Positions 51,231 through 63,515 of a stretch of 64,000 nt of DNA are shown piece by piece; the stretch's first letter is position 1; every line of letters starts with the position of its first letter. Source of the stretch: Medicago truncatula. Lineage: Eukaryota; Streptophyta; Magnoliopsida; Fabales; Fabaceae. Below the pieces are notes generated by a model, which was not told the origin of the DNA, did no database searches, and saw nothing but the letters and a program-made list of their open reading frames with translations. The position numbers were made by a program, and so were the translations under genes. The stretch covers positions 2,492,501-2,556,500 of the forward strand of contig NC_053042.1 in assembly GCF_003473485.1 (NCBI RefSeq), written 5' to 3'.

Positions 51231-51556
51231 TGCATGTGTTAATGAACCATTCATTGTATGGGAATCCGTTTCCCACTTGTCTCTTACAATAAAAACCTTC
51301 CCTTTTCCCTTCATTTTTCATTCATCTTCTTTTTCTTCTTCTTCTTCTTTCAACACCCCCAAATTTTCTCTTTCTTTTTTTGCCCTATTTCAATTAGGGT
51401 TTCCAATTTCCACCATTTCATACCTTCAATTCCTCTCTTTCTCTCCTAATCTCTTATGCATAATTGCCTTCAATACTCACAAATCAAATTCACCGTCTTC
51501 TTCTTCTTCTTTGCTGCTTTTTTTGCACTCTTTGGAGGGTTGTTTCAGCTGCACCC
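51231..51556 (+). promoter_or_regulatory. probable EBF 5' UTR
   Basis: Pyrimidine-rich leader (CTTCTTTTTCTTCTTCTTCT near 51327, again near 51490) directly before the EBF ATG at 51557. The transcription start is not determined. Confidence 0.45.
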
Positions 51557-54073
51557 ATGTCTCAAGTCTTCGGCTTTTCTGGTACTTTCAATGATCCTTT
51601 ACGTTTTTTATTTGATTCATAGATTTTTAGGTTGTGGGTGTGTTTTAAATTTTGCAACCAAAAATAGTAGCATGTGGTTCTAGATATTTGATTAGAGATG
51701 ATGATTTTGATGTTCATAGGAAAGTTTATTTTTTATGATGATTTTGATCTATTTTATATGAAATAATTATGGGTTTGATCTTAATTCTCTTATTATGTTA
51801 TGTGGTATGGATAATCATGTGGTTAAGAGGTAAAATTTTAGCTGGGTAATAGTATTTGTGTTATAGATCTATAAGATTAGTATTTGGGAGGGTTTGTATG
51901 ACATAGTTTTGATTGATTAGAAGATCTGATTAGAGATATGAATAGATTATAATTTTAATGAGATAGTAAGATACTTTAGCATAAGTTGTTTTAAGAATTT
52001 TACTTTTCTGATATCTTATGATTCTGCTTTGAGAAGTTTATTCTGCATAGGTTTGATTTAAGCAGTTTTGTTGAGTTTGATAGTTATAACTTATATAATT
52101 GACATAGATCATTATATTTATATGCTTAATTTGTTCTTTCCTGATGATCTTGCCTTATGTTTTCAGGTGATAACTTTTGCCATGGTGGGTTATACACAAA
52201 CCCCAAGGAAGCAAATTTCTTCCTGTCTCTTGGCCCTCAAGTTGATGTCTACTATCCACCTCAGAAGAGATCACGTGTCAGTGTTCCATTTGTTTTCGAT
52301 GGAGAATGGTTTGAGCAGAAGCAGAAAACATCTATTGAATCTTTGCCAGATGAGTGCCTCTTTGAGATCTTTAGAAGGTTGCCTGTTGGTGAAGAAAGGA
52401 GTGCATCCGCTTGTGTTTCCAAACGCTGGCTTATGCTTCTAAGCAATATTTGCAAGAGTGAAATCTGTAGCAACAAAAGTACCTCCTCAAATGACGAGAA
52501 TAAAATGGAATGTGACAGCGAAGAGTTTGGAGGTGAGGGATACCTTTCCCGCAGCTTGGAAGGAAAGAAGGCAACCGATGTCAGACTTGCTGCTATTGCA
52601 GTTGGAACTGCATCACGAGGAGGATTAGGGAAGCTTTCAATCCGTGGAAGCAACTCGGAACGCGGCGTGACAACTCTAGGTCTCAAAGCAGTTGCTAGTG
52701 GATGTCCTTCTCTAAAGTCTTTTTCTTTATGGAATGTTTCTTCTGTTGGTGATGAAGGCCTTATTGAGATTGCTAATGGATGTCAAAAACTAGAGAAGCT
52801 TGACCTTTGCAAATGCCCTGCAATTTCCGACAAGGCTTTAATCACAGTTGCAAAGAAGTGTCCGAATCTGACCGAGTTATCATTAGAGTCTTGTCCTAGC
52901 ATTCGCAATGAAGGTCTACAAGCCATTGGAAAGTTCTGCCCAAATCTTAAGGCTATATCTATCAAGGACTGTGCCGGTGTTGGGGATCAAGGAATCGCTG
53001 GCCTGTTTTCTTCGACTTCTTTGGTTCTGACAAAGGTGAAGCTTCAGGCACTGGCTGTTTCTGATCTCTCTCTAGCTGTTATTGGACACTATGGCAAAAC
53101 AGTTACCGATCTTGTCCTTAATTTCCTCCCAAATGTTAGTGAGAGAGGCTTCTGGGTTATGGGAAATGCTAATGGATTGCATAAACTGAAGTCACTCACA
53201 ATTGCATCATGCAGAGGAGTAACCGATGTTGGGATTGAAGCTGTTGGAAAGGGCTGTCCTAATTTGAAAAGTGTACATCTTCATAAGTGTGCATTTCTCT
53301 CAGACAACGGATTGATTTCATTCACCAAGGCTGCTATATCACTTGAAAGCCTACAATTGGAAGAGTGCCACAGAATTACCCAATTTGGGTTTTTCGGCGT
53401 CCTTTTTAACTGTGGTGCAAAATTGAAGGCTCTTTCTATGATAAGCTGCTTTGGGATCAAGGATCTGGACTTGGAATTGTCACCTGTATCTCCTTGTGAA
53501 TCACTTCGTTCATTATCAATTTGTAATTGCCCTGGATTTGGCAACGCCACCCTTTCTGTACTCGGAAAGTTGTGCCCTCAGCTTCAACAAGTTGAATTGA
53601 CTGGACTTAAGGGAGTGACAGATGCTGGGTTGCTTCCACTGCTCGAGAGCTCTGAGGCTGGTCTTGTCAAAGTCAATCTTAGCGGTTGCGTAAATCTTAC
53701 AGACAAAGTTGTTTCATCCCTGGTCAATCTGCATGGTTGGACTCTTGAGATTCTGAACCTCGAAGGTTGTATAAACATCAGCAATGCTAGCTTGGCAGCA
53801 ATTGCTGAACATTGCCAATTGCTTTGTGATCTTGATTTTTCCATGTGCACAATCTCTGATTCTGGGATAACAGCCCTGGCACATGCGAAACAGATCAATC
53901 TACAGATTCTTTCTTTGTCAGGTTGCACTTTGGTTACAGACAGGAGTTTGCCCGCTTTGAGAAAATTGGGCCACACCCTTTTGGGACTAAATATCCAGCA
54001 TTGCAATTCAATCAGCAGCAGCGCGGTTGAGATGCTTGTTGAACATCTTTGGAGGTGTGACATCCTTTCCTGA
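51557..54073 (+). CDS. EBF1: EIN3-binding F-box protein (EBF1/EBF2 type)
   Basis: Complete two-exon gene, 643 aa. Exon 1 (51557-51581) encodes only MSQVFGFS; exon 2 (52167-54073) holds the rest, and the tiny first exon is typical of this family. The protein is the substrate receptor of an SCF E3 ligase that marks EIN3/EIL1 for degradation in the nucleus, restraining ethylene responses. The N-terminal motif YTNPKEANFFLSLGPQVDVY is family-specific. The F-box is at about residues 64-105 (SIESLPDECLFEIFRRLP). From about 150 to the end come Cys-containing leucine-rich repeats (for example CPNLTELSLESC, CPNLKSVHLHKC). It ends CDILS, as in Arabidopsis EBF1. No break or missing motif. EBF1 and EBF2 cannot be told apart from this alone. 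Confidence 0.96.
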
Positions 54074-54780
54074 ACTGCAAGATTTAATCTCACACGGCAA
54101 TTTAGGCTCGATACAGAACATGCAGAAGTCTAGTTACACGGCATAGTAGTTTTTTGGTCCATTAACTTTGGGTCTTGATCATCATCCAGCGACTCGGGTC
54201 CCTTTTTCCGGAGTATGCAGTCATTTAACCATATTTTTTTGCAGATTCCTTTGATTGGAATTCTGTTTTTGGCACCATGTATTTGGTTTGCTGTTTTTAA
54301 ATGGCTGCATATCTCTGAGAACACAACTACCGGGTTCTGGAGTTAGGAATCTTTGTTACTTTGGGTTGGCACCTGATGTTTTTAGCTCGGCTTTGTATCG
54401 GTTTTGCCACAATTTCTTAGTTCCCTCTGTCTATGTTTTTACAGTTATCTGTACCACGGTGTCCATAGGTGTTTTGACTCAAAGGGAGGTATCGGTATTT
54501 GTGCTCTTGTTAGGGTTGTTGCAGTTGTCTAGTTCAGAGTTATGATGCCTTGTGTTCGGGGGCCTTGGCTGTGGCAGCAAGTTATACATGTCTGCCATGA
54601 CAATCTTTTTCCATTGGGAAAGGTTGTTTTTTATACCAGGCCCTAGTTTTTTTAAGGCTTCATTTTTTTATGAACTTGTCACTGTAACTTCTATATTGTG
54701 TACTGATGCTGATATCTGCCCCTTTGTGTTGTATGGTATATTACCACAATGATGAAATAAAATTTGCAGTTTCTTTCCAA
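54074..54780 (+). promoter_or_regulatory. EBF 3' UTR with poly-U tracts
   Basis: About 700 bases after the stop, with a polyadenylation signal-like AATAAA near 54757. T-runs of six or seven occur at about 54150, 54234, 54627, 54646 and 54664, besides many of five. In Arabidopsis, poly-U motifs in EBF1/2 3' UTRs mediate EIN2-dependent translational repression by ethylene; the same control is inferred here. Confidence 0.55.
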
Positions 54781-55137
54781 AAGCATTTGTTTTGACATTC
54801 ATCCTTACTTTGATTTTATTTCACAAGTTTCTTAACTAAATTATCCCATTATCATTAAGTCATAATCAAAATTATCCCGTTAATGAAGTTGTGTAACAAC
54901 ATTACCTTATTATCATTGGTGGAGAAGAACATAATTGGTTGGTGGTTCCATTCTTATTAAGTCATCTTCAGCATACGAAAGAAGCTTGTGGTACATCTAA
55001 TATAACTTTATATTGTGAATTATGAGTCATATCTTTGCAACTTGACTCTAATTTATTATTACAAGGGTTTTCTCTACGGGTGCAAGTGGTTTAAGTTAAT
55101 AATGCTTTGTACAGGTTAAGAAGTAAAGTATTGCTTA
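54781..55137. other. intergenic, no feature seen
   Basis: AT-rich spacer between the EBF 3' end and a MITE. Confidence 0.35.
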
Positions 55138-55370
55138 GGATGTGTTTGGATTGAGGGTTTAGAAGGGGAGGGTTCATTTTTATCTTTTAAATTACGACCA
55201 ATATAAAATGTTTTTTCAAAATAAATTAAGTGTTTTTGAAGTATTATATGATCATTTATTATATTGTTAATTCGATTTTTTAAAAATTATTTTATAATAT
55301 CTGTAATTTAAAAAAGAAAACTAAGTCATCTCCTCCCTTCCTCTTCTAAACTCTCCATCCAAACACACCT
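55138..55370. mobile_element. Tourist-like MITE
   Basis: Ends GGATGTGTTTGGATTGAGGG and (inverted) AGGTGTGTTTGGATGGAGAG with TTA on both sides (55135-55137, 55371-55373). 233 bp; sister of the element in SPX intron 1. Confidence 0.75.
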
Positions 55371-55373
55371 TTA

Positions 55374-57609
55374 GTAAACAAGTTGGAATGTAATAATACA
55401 ACTGAACATATGAAAGTATTTTATGTATAAAAAAGATAATCTAGTTTAACCATAAAAGAAAGAAGAGAATAATAATTTTCCTTTCAAAATAGAAAAAACA
55501 ATCTATTTATATGTTAAAGGGTTCGTTTTTTAAAATTTAAAGGGAAATGCTAACATTTGCCTTTTAGGCATTTGTTAAAAAATCTAAAGAAATTTTTTGT
55601 CTTGAGAATGATGCATTTAATACGTTGAAATTTTAAAAAGTAATTTTTTATATATAAAATTTATCAATTATTTCTATTTTTTGAATCTTTAACAAATATA
55701 AGGACACTTGTTAGCAAGACAGTTATTGATAATTAAAAAAAATTATAATAGAGAATACTAGATAGAAGAAACCAAGAATAAATGTATTATGCATGTGTAC
55801 TTGACTCATCCATGGTTTATATTGTGAATCGTGGAGGTTCATGTTGCACAAATTTAAGACTTTAAGAAGATTTTTGAATTTGAATATGTGTTCCTTATAA
55901 AAATTTGACAAATTAAGGTTTAGGTTCAATGGTTCATTGTCAGAGACATAAAAATGACACATGCAATGTCACATGCATTATCATTGTATAGCAATCATTC
56001 ATGTACTACCACCCACTACATGACCCACACCGAAGCTTCCATATACGTTTAATAGAGACAGGAACAGCAAGTTAAGTCTGGGACACAACACAAGCCCCAC
56101 TTGGGTCACTATAATTTATTAATTTCAAAAGATTTTATTTTTCTTCTTTGAAATTGATGTATATCCTCTTGTGGGAGACATCGAGATCGATTGATAAATA
56201 AGAACAGGGAATCTTCTTAGACAGGTTCTATTCTGAACTGGTCCTCTTATAACGACGCAGTAATAATATATGTTGGAAAATAAATTTTAGACACCCTTTA
56301 TTTTGCCAAATGAACGTTGATCGAGTCCTCTCAAAGAAAAGAAAAAAACCTTGATTGAGTCAAAGTTAGGCATCGTTAATGTTTTACCAATTCTTGAATT
56401 ATCAATCAAAGGTGGGAGAATTTGTCATCTTCCTAATATAGTTATTTTACTTTTCTTTTAAATGATGATGTTTATTGCACGTCCAACAAAGAGATCCTTA
56501 ACTCCAAACTCTCCATTTTCTAGCTTCTCAATCTCACAATCATATTTGTATTGAAACGTGAGATTGTCAATCAAAACGTGGAACCAAACATGTTATAAAT
56601 AAATGACTTTTTATTAAAGAATATTCCTGATATTCTTCTACTAAGTAATTTAGAATTAATTGAATTATTTAGGTTAATCTAACTACATAGTTCTACGATA
56701 ACATTTCATATATATATATATATATATAAAAGCTAATTCAACCACTAAATTTATCAAAAACAAAAAAAATTCAATCATATAACTTATCAATTATTGAAGA
56801 AGAACTCCTCTTCTCTCAATTTTACTCCTCTTATCTTACAAAAAAAAAAAAAAAACTTATCAATTATTAGATTAGATATGAATTTTGTCAAAAAAAAAAT
56901 TTTATTAGATATGAATTAACTTTTCACGTTATCCTCTATATTTTACCAAATATAGCCTATATTCCTTTTAAATTGTGGTTGCTTCAAAATTGTAGTATCC
57001 TATATGATATTTAATAAATTTTTCAGATGATATGAGTTCAATGTACAGTTTTCGATTTTTTTTTTTTTTTGAAGGAGTGTACAGTTTTCAATAGAAACCT
57101 CAAATATAAAAAAGGCATATAAGATCGACGTTGTGATTCTGGTGAAATGATAAGAAGGGAAATAAGGAGATTTTGATTTTTTTATTTATTATCCACACAC
57201 AAGATATAATAACACTAACATATACACCGCATATATATATTTTTTGAAATAAACATATACACCATATTAACTCTCCTCTAAAAAAACTCATAATTCAACC
57301 AATCATGGAATGTGTAGGCATTGATTCTCAGTTCTCACTGTGATGATGATTTTATTTTTAATACTACATGCATTTTACGGGTTCCATTTGGTTAACTTTT
57401 AGTTTGATGACTTTGATTATTTATTTATTTATCATTTTCTCTTATCTAAAAATACACTAAAATTATCGAAGTATTTTTCACATTTTACATATAATACAAA
57501 CCATTTCAGTTCTTTATGCTAAGTTAGTGGAGAGTGACAATAATATTTTTTGTTAAAAGTAATTTTTAATATTACATGCTGAAATAATGTCATTTGATAT
57601 ATTAACAAA
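55374..57609. other. intergenic, no gene seen
   Basis: AT-rich with a (TA)n tract near 56709-56728; nothing coding is recognised. Confidence 0.35.
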
Positions 57610-57790
57610 CGAGTTCTTATACATGAACCACCTTAGGTGACATACATCCTTTTACACCCACACACATTTGTGACACGTGGCAAAAACATTGAAAGAAGAG
57701 ATGAAAAAGGGTGGTGATATGATGTAAAATTACTAAAATATCCCTAATACATGAGGGTGTACATAAGAGGTGTATGAAAAAAAGTGTCTA
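57610..57790. repeat. dispersed repeat, relative of 46060 copy
   Basis: Has GACACGTGGC, AAAATATCCCTAATACATGA and GGGTGTACAT in the order seen at 46060-46250, with inverted ends (CATACATCCTTTTACACCC and GGGTGTACATAAGAGGTGTA). Confidence 0.5.
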
Positions 57791-58069
57791 CCTATCTTTT
57801 TCCTTAAAAAAAATCTGTTGTAAAATCACATGAATGATAAATAGTTAAACGTTTGTTTAGTCGGTTAATAGAGTGTGCCATTTTTTTTGGTGCAATAGAG
57901 AGTGTCATTTTTGTTGCCATTAAATATAATAAAATCATTTAATATTTTTATAATACGAAAATCGCAAAGAACATTTATGATATATATAATTTATACTTTT
58001 AAAAATAAAATGATATGTATATATATTGCCTCGACTACTATAAATTTATTAGACCATCCCCGCAACTAA

Positions 58070-58160
58070 TGATAGTTTGACGGTCAACATTGCAGATCTC
58101 GAGTCATGTGTGCTCCAACCAATTTAATTTTATCACTTTTATAAATATTTTGATGTTTTA
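58070..58160 (+). repeat. dispersed repeat family, weak third copy
   Basis: Resembles the centre of 34594-34940: TCAACATTGCAGATC, then TTTTATACTATCAA. Short and diverged. Confidence 0.35.
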
Positions 58161-58924
58161 TACTATCAACTTGAATGATGCGACTTTATTCATTAATTTA
58201 TACTTTTCATTTTTATCGACTTGAATAAAAAAATAAAAGCCACCACAACTAGCATCCGAGCATAAGAATGGAAAGTTAGATAAATTCATTGTATTGATGA
58301 GTTTGGACAGTGAATTTATAGTTTTTAAAAACTCTGATATGATGTAAGCAGCCGACTGAAAATGACTTAGAAGAGCATACAAGAAAAGCATAGGGCATAA
58401 TTCCATCAAAATCTGTGTTTATAAACAAACGAATAATTCTTGATTATTTGATATGCCTGGTTTAAATTAAAAGCTAGAATTATCTGACCTATATAAACTT
58501 TGAAACTGTTTTTTAAGTGGTAATCCAATTACCTTAATAATTGCTACCAAAAGATTGATTTGTCCTAAAGGGATGTTCTTTCATTCGTATATATATATAC
58601 TAGGTCCATAACTGTTTATCAATATGCTTCTTTGAGAGACTCAGTTATACTCGAAGGTTGATCTTTAAACTCTAAGATCTTTACTGCTTGAACTGAAACA
58701 CCATCCTTTCACCTTAAGTTTTTTTCTATGTAACAAATCACAACACATTTTCATATTGTATTAACCCTACTGTTGTGAATTCGTTGTGAAAATCACACCA
58801 ATAACAACTTGATATGTGAAGCAAGAGATAATCAAGCAACGAAAACAAAGTGTATGGAACAATTAAAAACAAGTCAAAAATAGAAAACAACGGCGAGAAG
58901 AACACAAAAGAATTTGTTGACCCA
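58161..58924. other. intergenic, no gene seen
   Basis: AT-rich; nothing recognised. Confidence 0.3.
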
Positions 58925-59225
58925 GTTCGGTCCAAATTGACCTAGTCTGGGGGAGAGAGCAGCCATCCGTTTCACTATATGATGAGTAACTTTACAAGAG
59001 AGAAATCAATGGGTTACAAGAATAAGTCTCTGCCTAATTCTACCCAAAGTCCAAATCTCTTCCCGTAACCAAAAGACTCAATCCTAATAGTGTTTCCAAA
59101 GGTGAATCAACCCTCAAAACCTAGTGTTTGTTCCAAAGAGACAAACTCTATACAAACCCTAGTTTTGTGGTTGCCTTTATAAACCCTTGTTTCAGCCCCC
59201 TCTATCTCTCTCAAAGTTTAGCCTG
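58925..59225. repeat. moderately GC-rich repeat-like tract
   Basis: Contains GACCCAGTTCGGTCCAAATT and CTGGGGGAGAGAGCAGCC followed by less AT-rich sequence unlike its surroundings. I recall this pattern from interspersed repeats in legume genomes but cannot name the family; no coding sequence. Confidence 0.35.
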
Positions 59226-59384
59226 ATACAAGGTCTATATTTATAGTAAAAGTATAACTCATAAATTTGGAACAAATACCACACTGAAAATACGTTTTTT
59301 TTCTTTCCCTCCTTCAGTGAAAGAATATTTGCATCAAAAATATAATATTCTCTTTCAAAATATATTTGCATCAAATCGTTCTTC

Positions 59385-59540
59385 ATACTCATGAGTGTGG
59401 AAATGGATCCAAGGTTATAACTACCTTCTATCTTGTAGGTGGAAATTGATATTAATCTTACTCATGAGAATTGATAAAAATAAAAAATAAAAAAAAAATA
59501 CTCATGAGTGTGGAAATGGATCCAAGGTTATAACTAATTA
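59385..59540 (+). repeat. 39-bp direct repeat
   Basis: A 39-bp block starting ATACTCATGAGTGTGGAAAT occurs at about 59385 and 59499. A (TC)n tract follows at 59554-59570. Confidence 0.75.
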
Positions 59541-59570
59541 ACACATTCGTTGTATCTCTCTCTCTCTCTC

Positions 59571-61889
59571 GAGTCCAAAAGTTGCATGCCAAAGCAATAC
59601 TGCCCTAAGCTATAACTGCAACAAGCTTGGATTAGTTTATATTTGTCTGATTTAATATTATATTTGATTAATTTGTCTAGAAAATAAAAACGGGGAATAA
59701 GTTAGCTATTTACCTTTTTTTTTCAATGTCAAAATTAGAAGTAGTTTTACTTATATAAAATAGCATCGACAATATAGACCCATGTTATAAAGTATAAACA
59801 CCCAATATCTATCCCACATAAGAATGTAAAGGCAGGTGCTTGAGGTATCTAGTAATATTGTATTATACTTTGCTGAAGCATTATATCATGAAGGGATTAA
59901 TTTTGTAAAAAAAAAAAGAAGATAAATTATCCCATTATCATAAAGTCATTTGAGGAAAATATCAGAACCAATACAAAATATCGGTTTAATTTGATTTAAT
60001 ATTTGCAATCTTTTCGTTCAAACCAAATCAATAAAAATTGTTTGATTTGGCTCATCAAGTTGACATTTTAAAAACTTACGAATTTTCCCCTCAAAAAGAA
60101 AAAAAAAAACACTTACAAATTTTATTTTTAAATATCTAATTTTTTTTTTCTTTTCTGAATACGATTTGTTTTTTACACTATAAAACAAATACATAAATTA
60201 AAATGAGAAAGATAGTATGAAATGATTAAAAGACTATATGAACACATCATGTCTTTTAAGATAATACGACTAATATAGTGTATAATAAACTAAAAATAAT
60301 GGTTTGATTCGCATTTCAAAATATATAGTAACCAAAATATAATGGTTGTTCTAAACCAAACATGAAAAAAATCAAACCAATTTATTGGTTTTGTTTGGAT
60401 CTTCAGATCATTGATTTTAGTTCTTACCACTTTTAGAATAAAGATAATTTGTTCAAAATAGGATTTGACAAAGTCATTAGTTCAAATTTGAGTCCCCCAC
60501 ATGACAAATAGTATAGCACAAGAGAGGCATTGAAAGCTATAAAATTTAAACTAAACCCCTAAGAAATCTAAACATGAAAGAAATTGAACCAATATATTGG
60601 TTTGAATCTTCGGTTCATTAATTTGTTTAAAATGTTTGATTAGTGTGCAACTCCCATCACACACAAAATAGGAATAAATTTTCACCCTCATAGAGCATAA
60701 AAGAGATATTGACAACTATAAAAGTTCAACTAATCACCTGCCACATTGTAATAATAGCCAAGATGGGAATAAATTAAAGTATTTCTTAAACAAAAAAGAC
60801 TAGAGTAATTGTTAAAAACTAAAAGCAACCAAGTAAAAGCTATCAACCTATTATTTAAGAGTACAAAATAAGCAACAGAGGCCAACAAAAAGTTGGTGGC
60901 AACAACATCCAAACCAATCATATGGAAAACAATAATTTGCCATGTTTGAATGATGTTTACTCCAACTCTTCCGTTGACATTTGGTTGATTATTTTATATT
61001 CCCTCCGATCCTATTTACAAGAGACAATTTACTTTTTAGATACAGAATAGCGCATCCATAAAGGAAGGAGGGAAGGGGAGAGCTATGAGAAGAAAGAAAA
61101 AAAAGAAAAAAAAAAAAGGAGAAAGAGGGGTAGAGAAAAATAGAGAGAAAGTTCATGGTGATGAAGAACACACATAGTTGAATATATATATGCTCTAACA
61201 CAAGAAATAAAAAAGAGGAAAAGCTGAAAAAACTCACCGCCCCTCTTTGATGAGTAAAATTTGATCAATAGTTATTTTAGAAATATCAAACACAAATACT
61301 ACTTTATAAATATTCCGTTCTTTAATAATGTTCATAATACAACAAGCATAGCTGTGCTTCATTTAACGCTTCTTTTGTCTAGTAAAATTGAATTTGAAGA
61401 TTGTTTTATCGTTTGTTTTATTTTTTTATTACTAGTATGAATGCAAATGGAAAGAAGGAATGAGCTTTTTGAATGGATTTTTTTTTTTTTATAGAAATTA
61501 TTGATGGAAATTAAAAATGATGACAAATATTATAAAATTAAATATTTTTGAGGGAAAATATTTAAGAAAAAATATTCAGTTTTATAATATTTGTCATCAT
61601 TTTTAATATTATAAAATTAAATATATTATGTCTAATAGTTTTTTTGAAAATTATTTAATTGGTCGGACAAAATTAGGTACAACAACTTCTAGCAAAAGAT
61701 TTCCTTAAAAAAAAACTTCTAACAAAGGTTTCAGTATCTTTTGTTTTTTTTCTATGCTAAAAAACTTCTAATAATATTTGCAAATGAATATGCGGATTTT
61801 TAATTACTCAACGACTACTTTGCCCTTTTCTCAACAAAAAAAAGAACTACATTGCTATTCCCTAAAAAACCTACTTCATTGATATGTAT
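59571..61889. other. intergenic, no gene seen
   Basis: AT-rich. Between about 59955 and 60625 there are repeated AACCAAA/TTTGGTT-rich segments suggesting decayed small elements. One isolated Stowaway-type end (TTCCCTCCGATCCTATTT) at about 61001. Confidence 0.35.
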
Positions 61890-62235
61890 GATTCAGAAGA
61901 AAAAAACCTACATTGCTGAAATACATTAATATAATACAAATTCAAAGTCGTTAAAAATAAAAATGATGAATAGTATAAAATGATAAAGTATTTTATGCCC
62001 AGGAATATGATTATATTCAAGTCTCCATAATACTCATGTTTTCGGGTCTGCAACGTTGATGGCAATAAAGTCATTGATTGGATATGCACCCGCTCAAAGT
62101 TAATCTTTCAGTCTGAATCAAACAAACACCGCACTAAGACATGAAATAAAAAAAAACACACCGCACAAAGACGGAAAATCAAAACAAATAGAGTCGTGAA
62201 AAGACGACGAAATCACAAACAAACGAAATAAGACT
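61890..62235 (-). repeat. dispersed repeat family, copy 2 (inverted)
   Basis: Inverted relative of 34594-34940: TACAAATTCAAAGTC, TCTGCAACGTTGATGG, AAGACGGAAAATCA and GACGACGAAATCAC align in reverse order. Confidence 0.6.
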
Positions 62236-62859
62236 GAAAATATATGAAAATCATTTATTTAACTAAAAATGGAGGAATATCAATTTGGAGGGGTGATTAG
62301 GTCGAAATCACACAAAAGAGCAAAGTGTTAAACTTTGCCTTGTAGTTGAGATGTAGAATGCAATGTTTGGTAAACTTACCAACATGTCATATTTGCTCTT
62401 TTTCAATATTTTTCTTGTTTTTTTTAATATTTAGCTAACACAAAAGGCCCTTTTTCTGGTCTATATAAGAGGATGTTTATTTTAAGTTTAAGAATGACAT
62501 TCTCAAAAATATATGATTAGGAAATAACTATACACATGTTTTGTATAAGGTTGAACAAAAATTATTCCTAAATATAAAGGTTCTCAAGAATGAAGTAACT
62601 CTCCGTAACTTCACTTATTTCTATGAATTTATTCTAAAAAATGAAATAACTTTCCTTATCTTTTCTTTTCCCTGTATTTTCCACCTTCTAAGCCATGCAA
62701 AGTCCTGAACAAAATCTTGGAGAAATATACTTGTACACCTATCTACTAACAAGATTCTTACATTAGTAGTGTCATATAATCTCATGCCTTTGGGAGGTAC
62801 AAGTCATATTTACCGTTGGATATAAAAATGATAGTGAGAATTTAACTAAAGCCTAGACA
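62236..62859. other. intergenic, no gene seen
   Basis: AT-rich; nothing recognised. Confidence 0.3.
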
Positions 62860-63515
62860 GTAGGCATGGCAATGGAGCGGGGTAGGGATGAGTTTTACAT
62901 TCCCCGTTCTCATACCCAATTCTCATTTTCTTGCGCGTTAGCCTACCTATATCCAACGGGGATGAGAAATTGAACCTCATCCCCGTCCCCGACGGGTTCA
63001 AGTATCTCATCCCCGTCTCCGTTTGAATAATTTTTTTTAATAAAAAATAGAAGTTTTTTTGCAACCCCTAGATAAATGTTGTAATGCATTATCGAGCAAT
63101 ATGCTTATTTTAACATTTGTTAGACCGATTGATTTTTTTTTGGTCTAATAGCATAGTGGCTGGAGCTCACACAATTAAATGTGGAGAAGTGGGCCGGTCC
63201 CTGCATAAATTATTGAGCTAAGCTCACGGGGACGGGGATGGGGCTACAATTAATAGTTACTACTTTAAATATCAATGGTAGTTTTTATTACACGGCAATT
63301 ATCAAACAAAATAACATGACATGTTCAACATAAAATAATTTTATGCATTCGGGACAGATTTAGGTATGTATTCGGGGTGGATATCTATATGCCCTTTACC
63401 CGTGTTTTGAAATTGGGGAAAACCCAAACTCATACCCCAAACCCAATCAAAACGGGGAAAACCCATCAAGTTGGGTTTGGTTTGGACGGGTACCCACGAG
63501 ACAGTGATTGTTTCC
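62860..63515. repeat. GGGGA/CCCCG-rich dispersed repeat
   Basis: Left part GGCATGGCAATGGAGCGGGG with repeated CATCCCCGTC; right part GGTTTGGACGGGTACCCA. General plan (GC-rich ends, AT-rich middle, start like GGNATGNCAATGG) resembles the 50050-50635 element, but the sequence differs. A short GCTCACACAATTAAATGTGG/ATTGAGCTAAGCTCACGGGG piece at 63170-63240 looks like a separate insert. Confidence 0.45.

Noticed and set aside
52261-52686. 141-codon minus-strand frame inside EBF
   Set aside because: Mirror of the F-box/LRR coding sequence, which is conserved on the plus strand; the same holds for the 53584-54093 frame.
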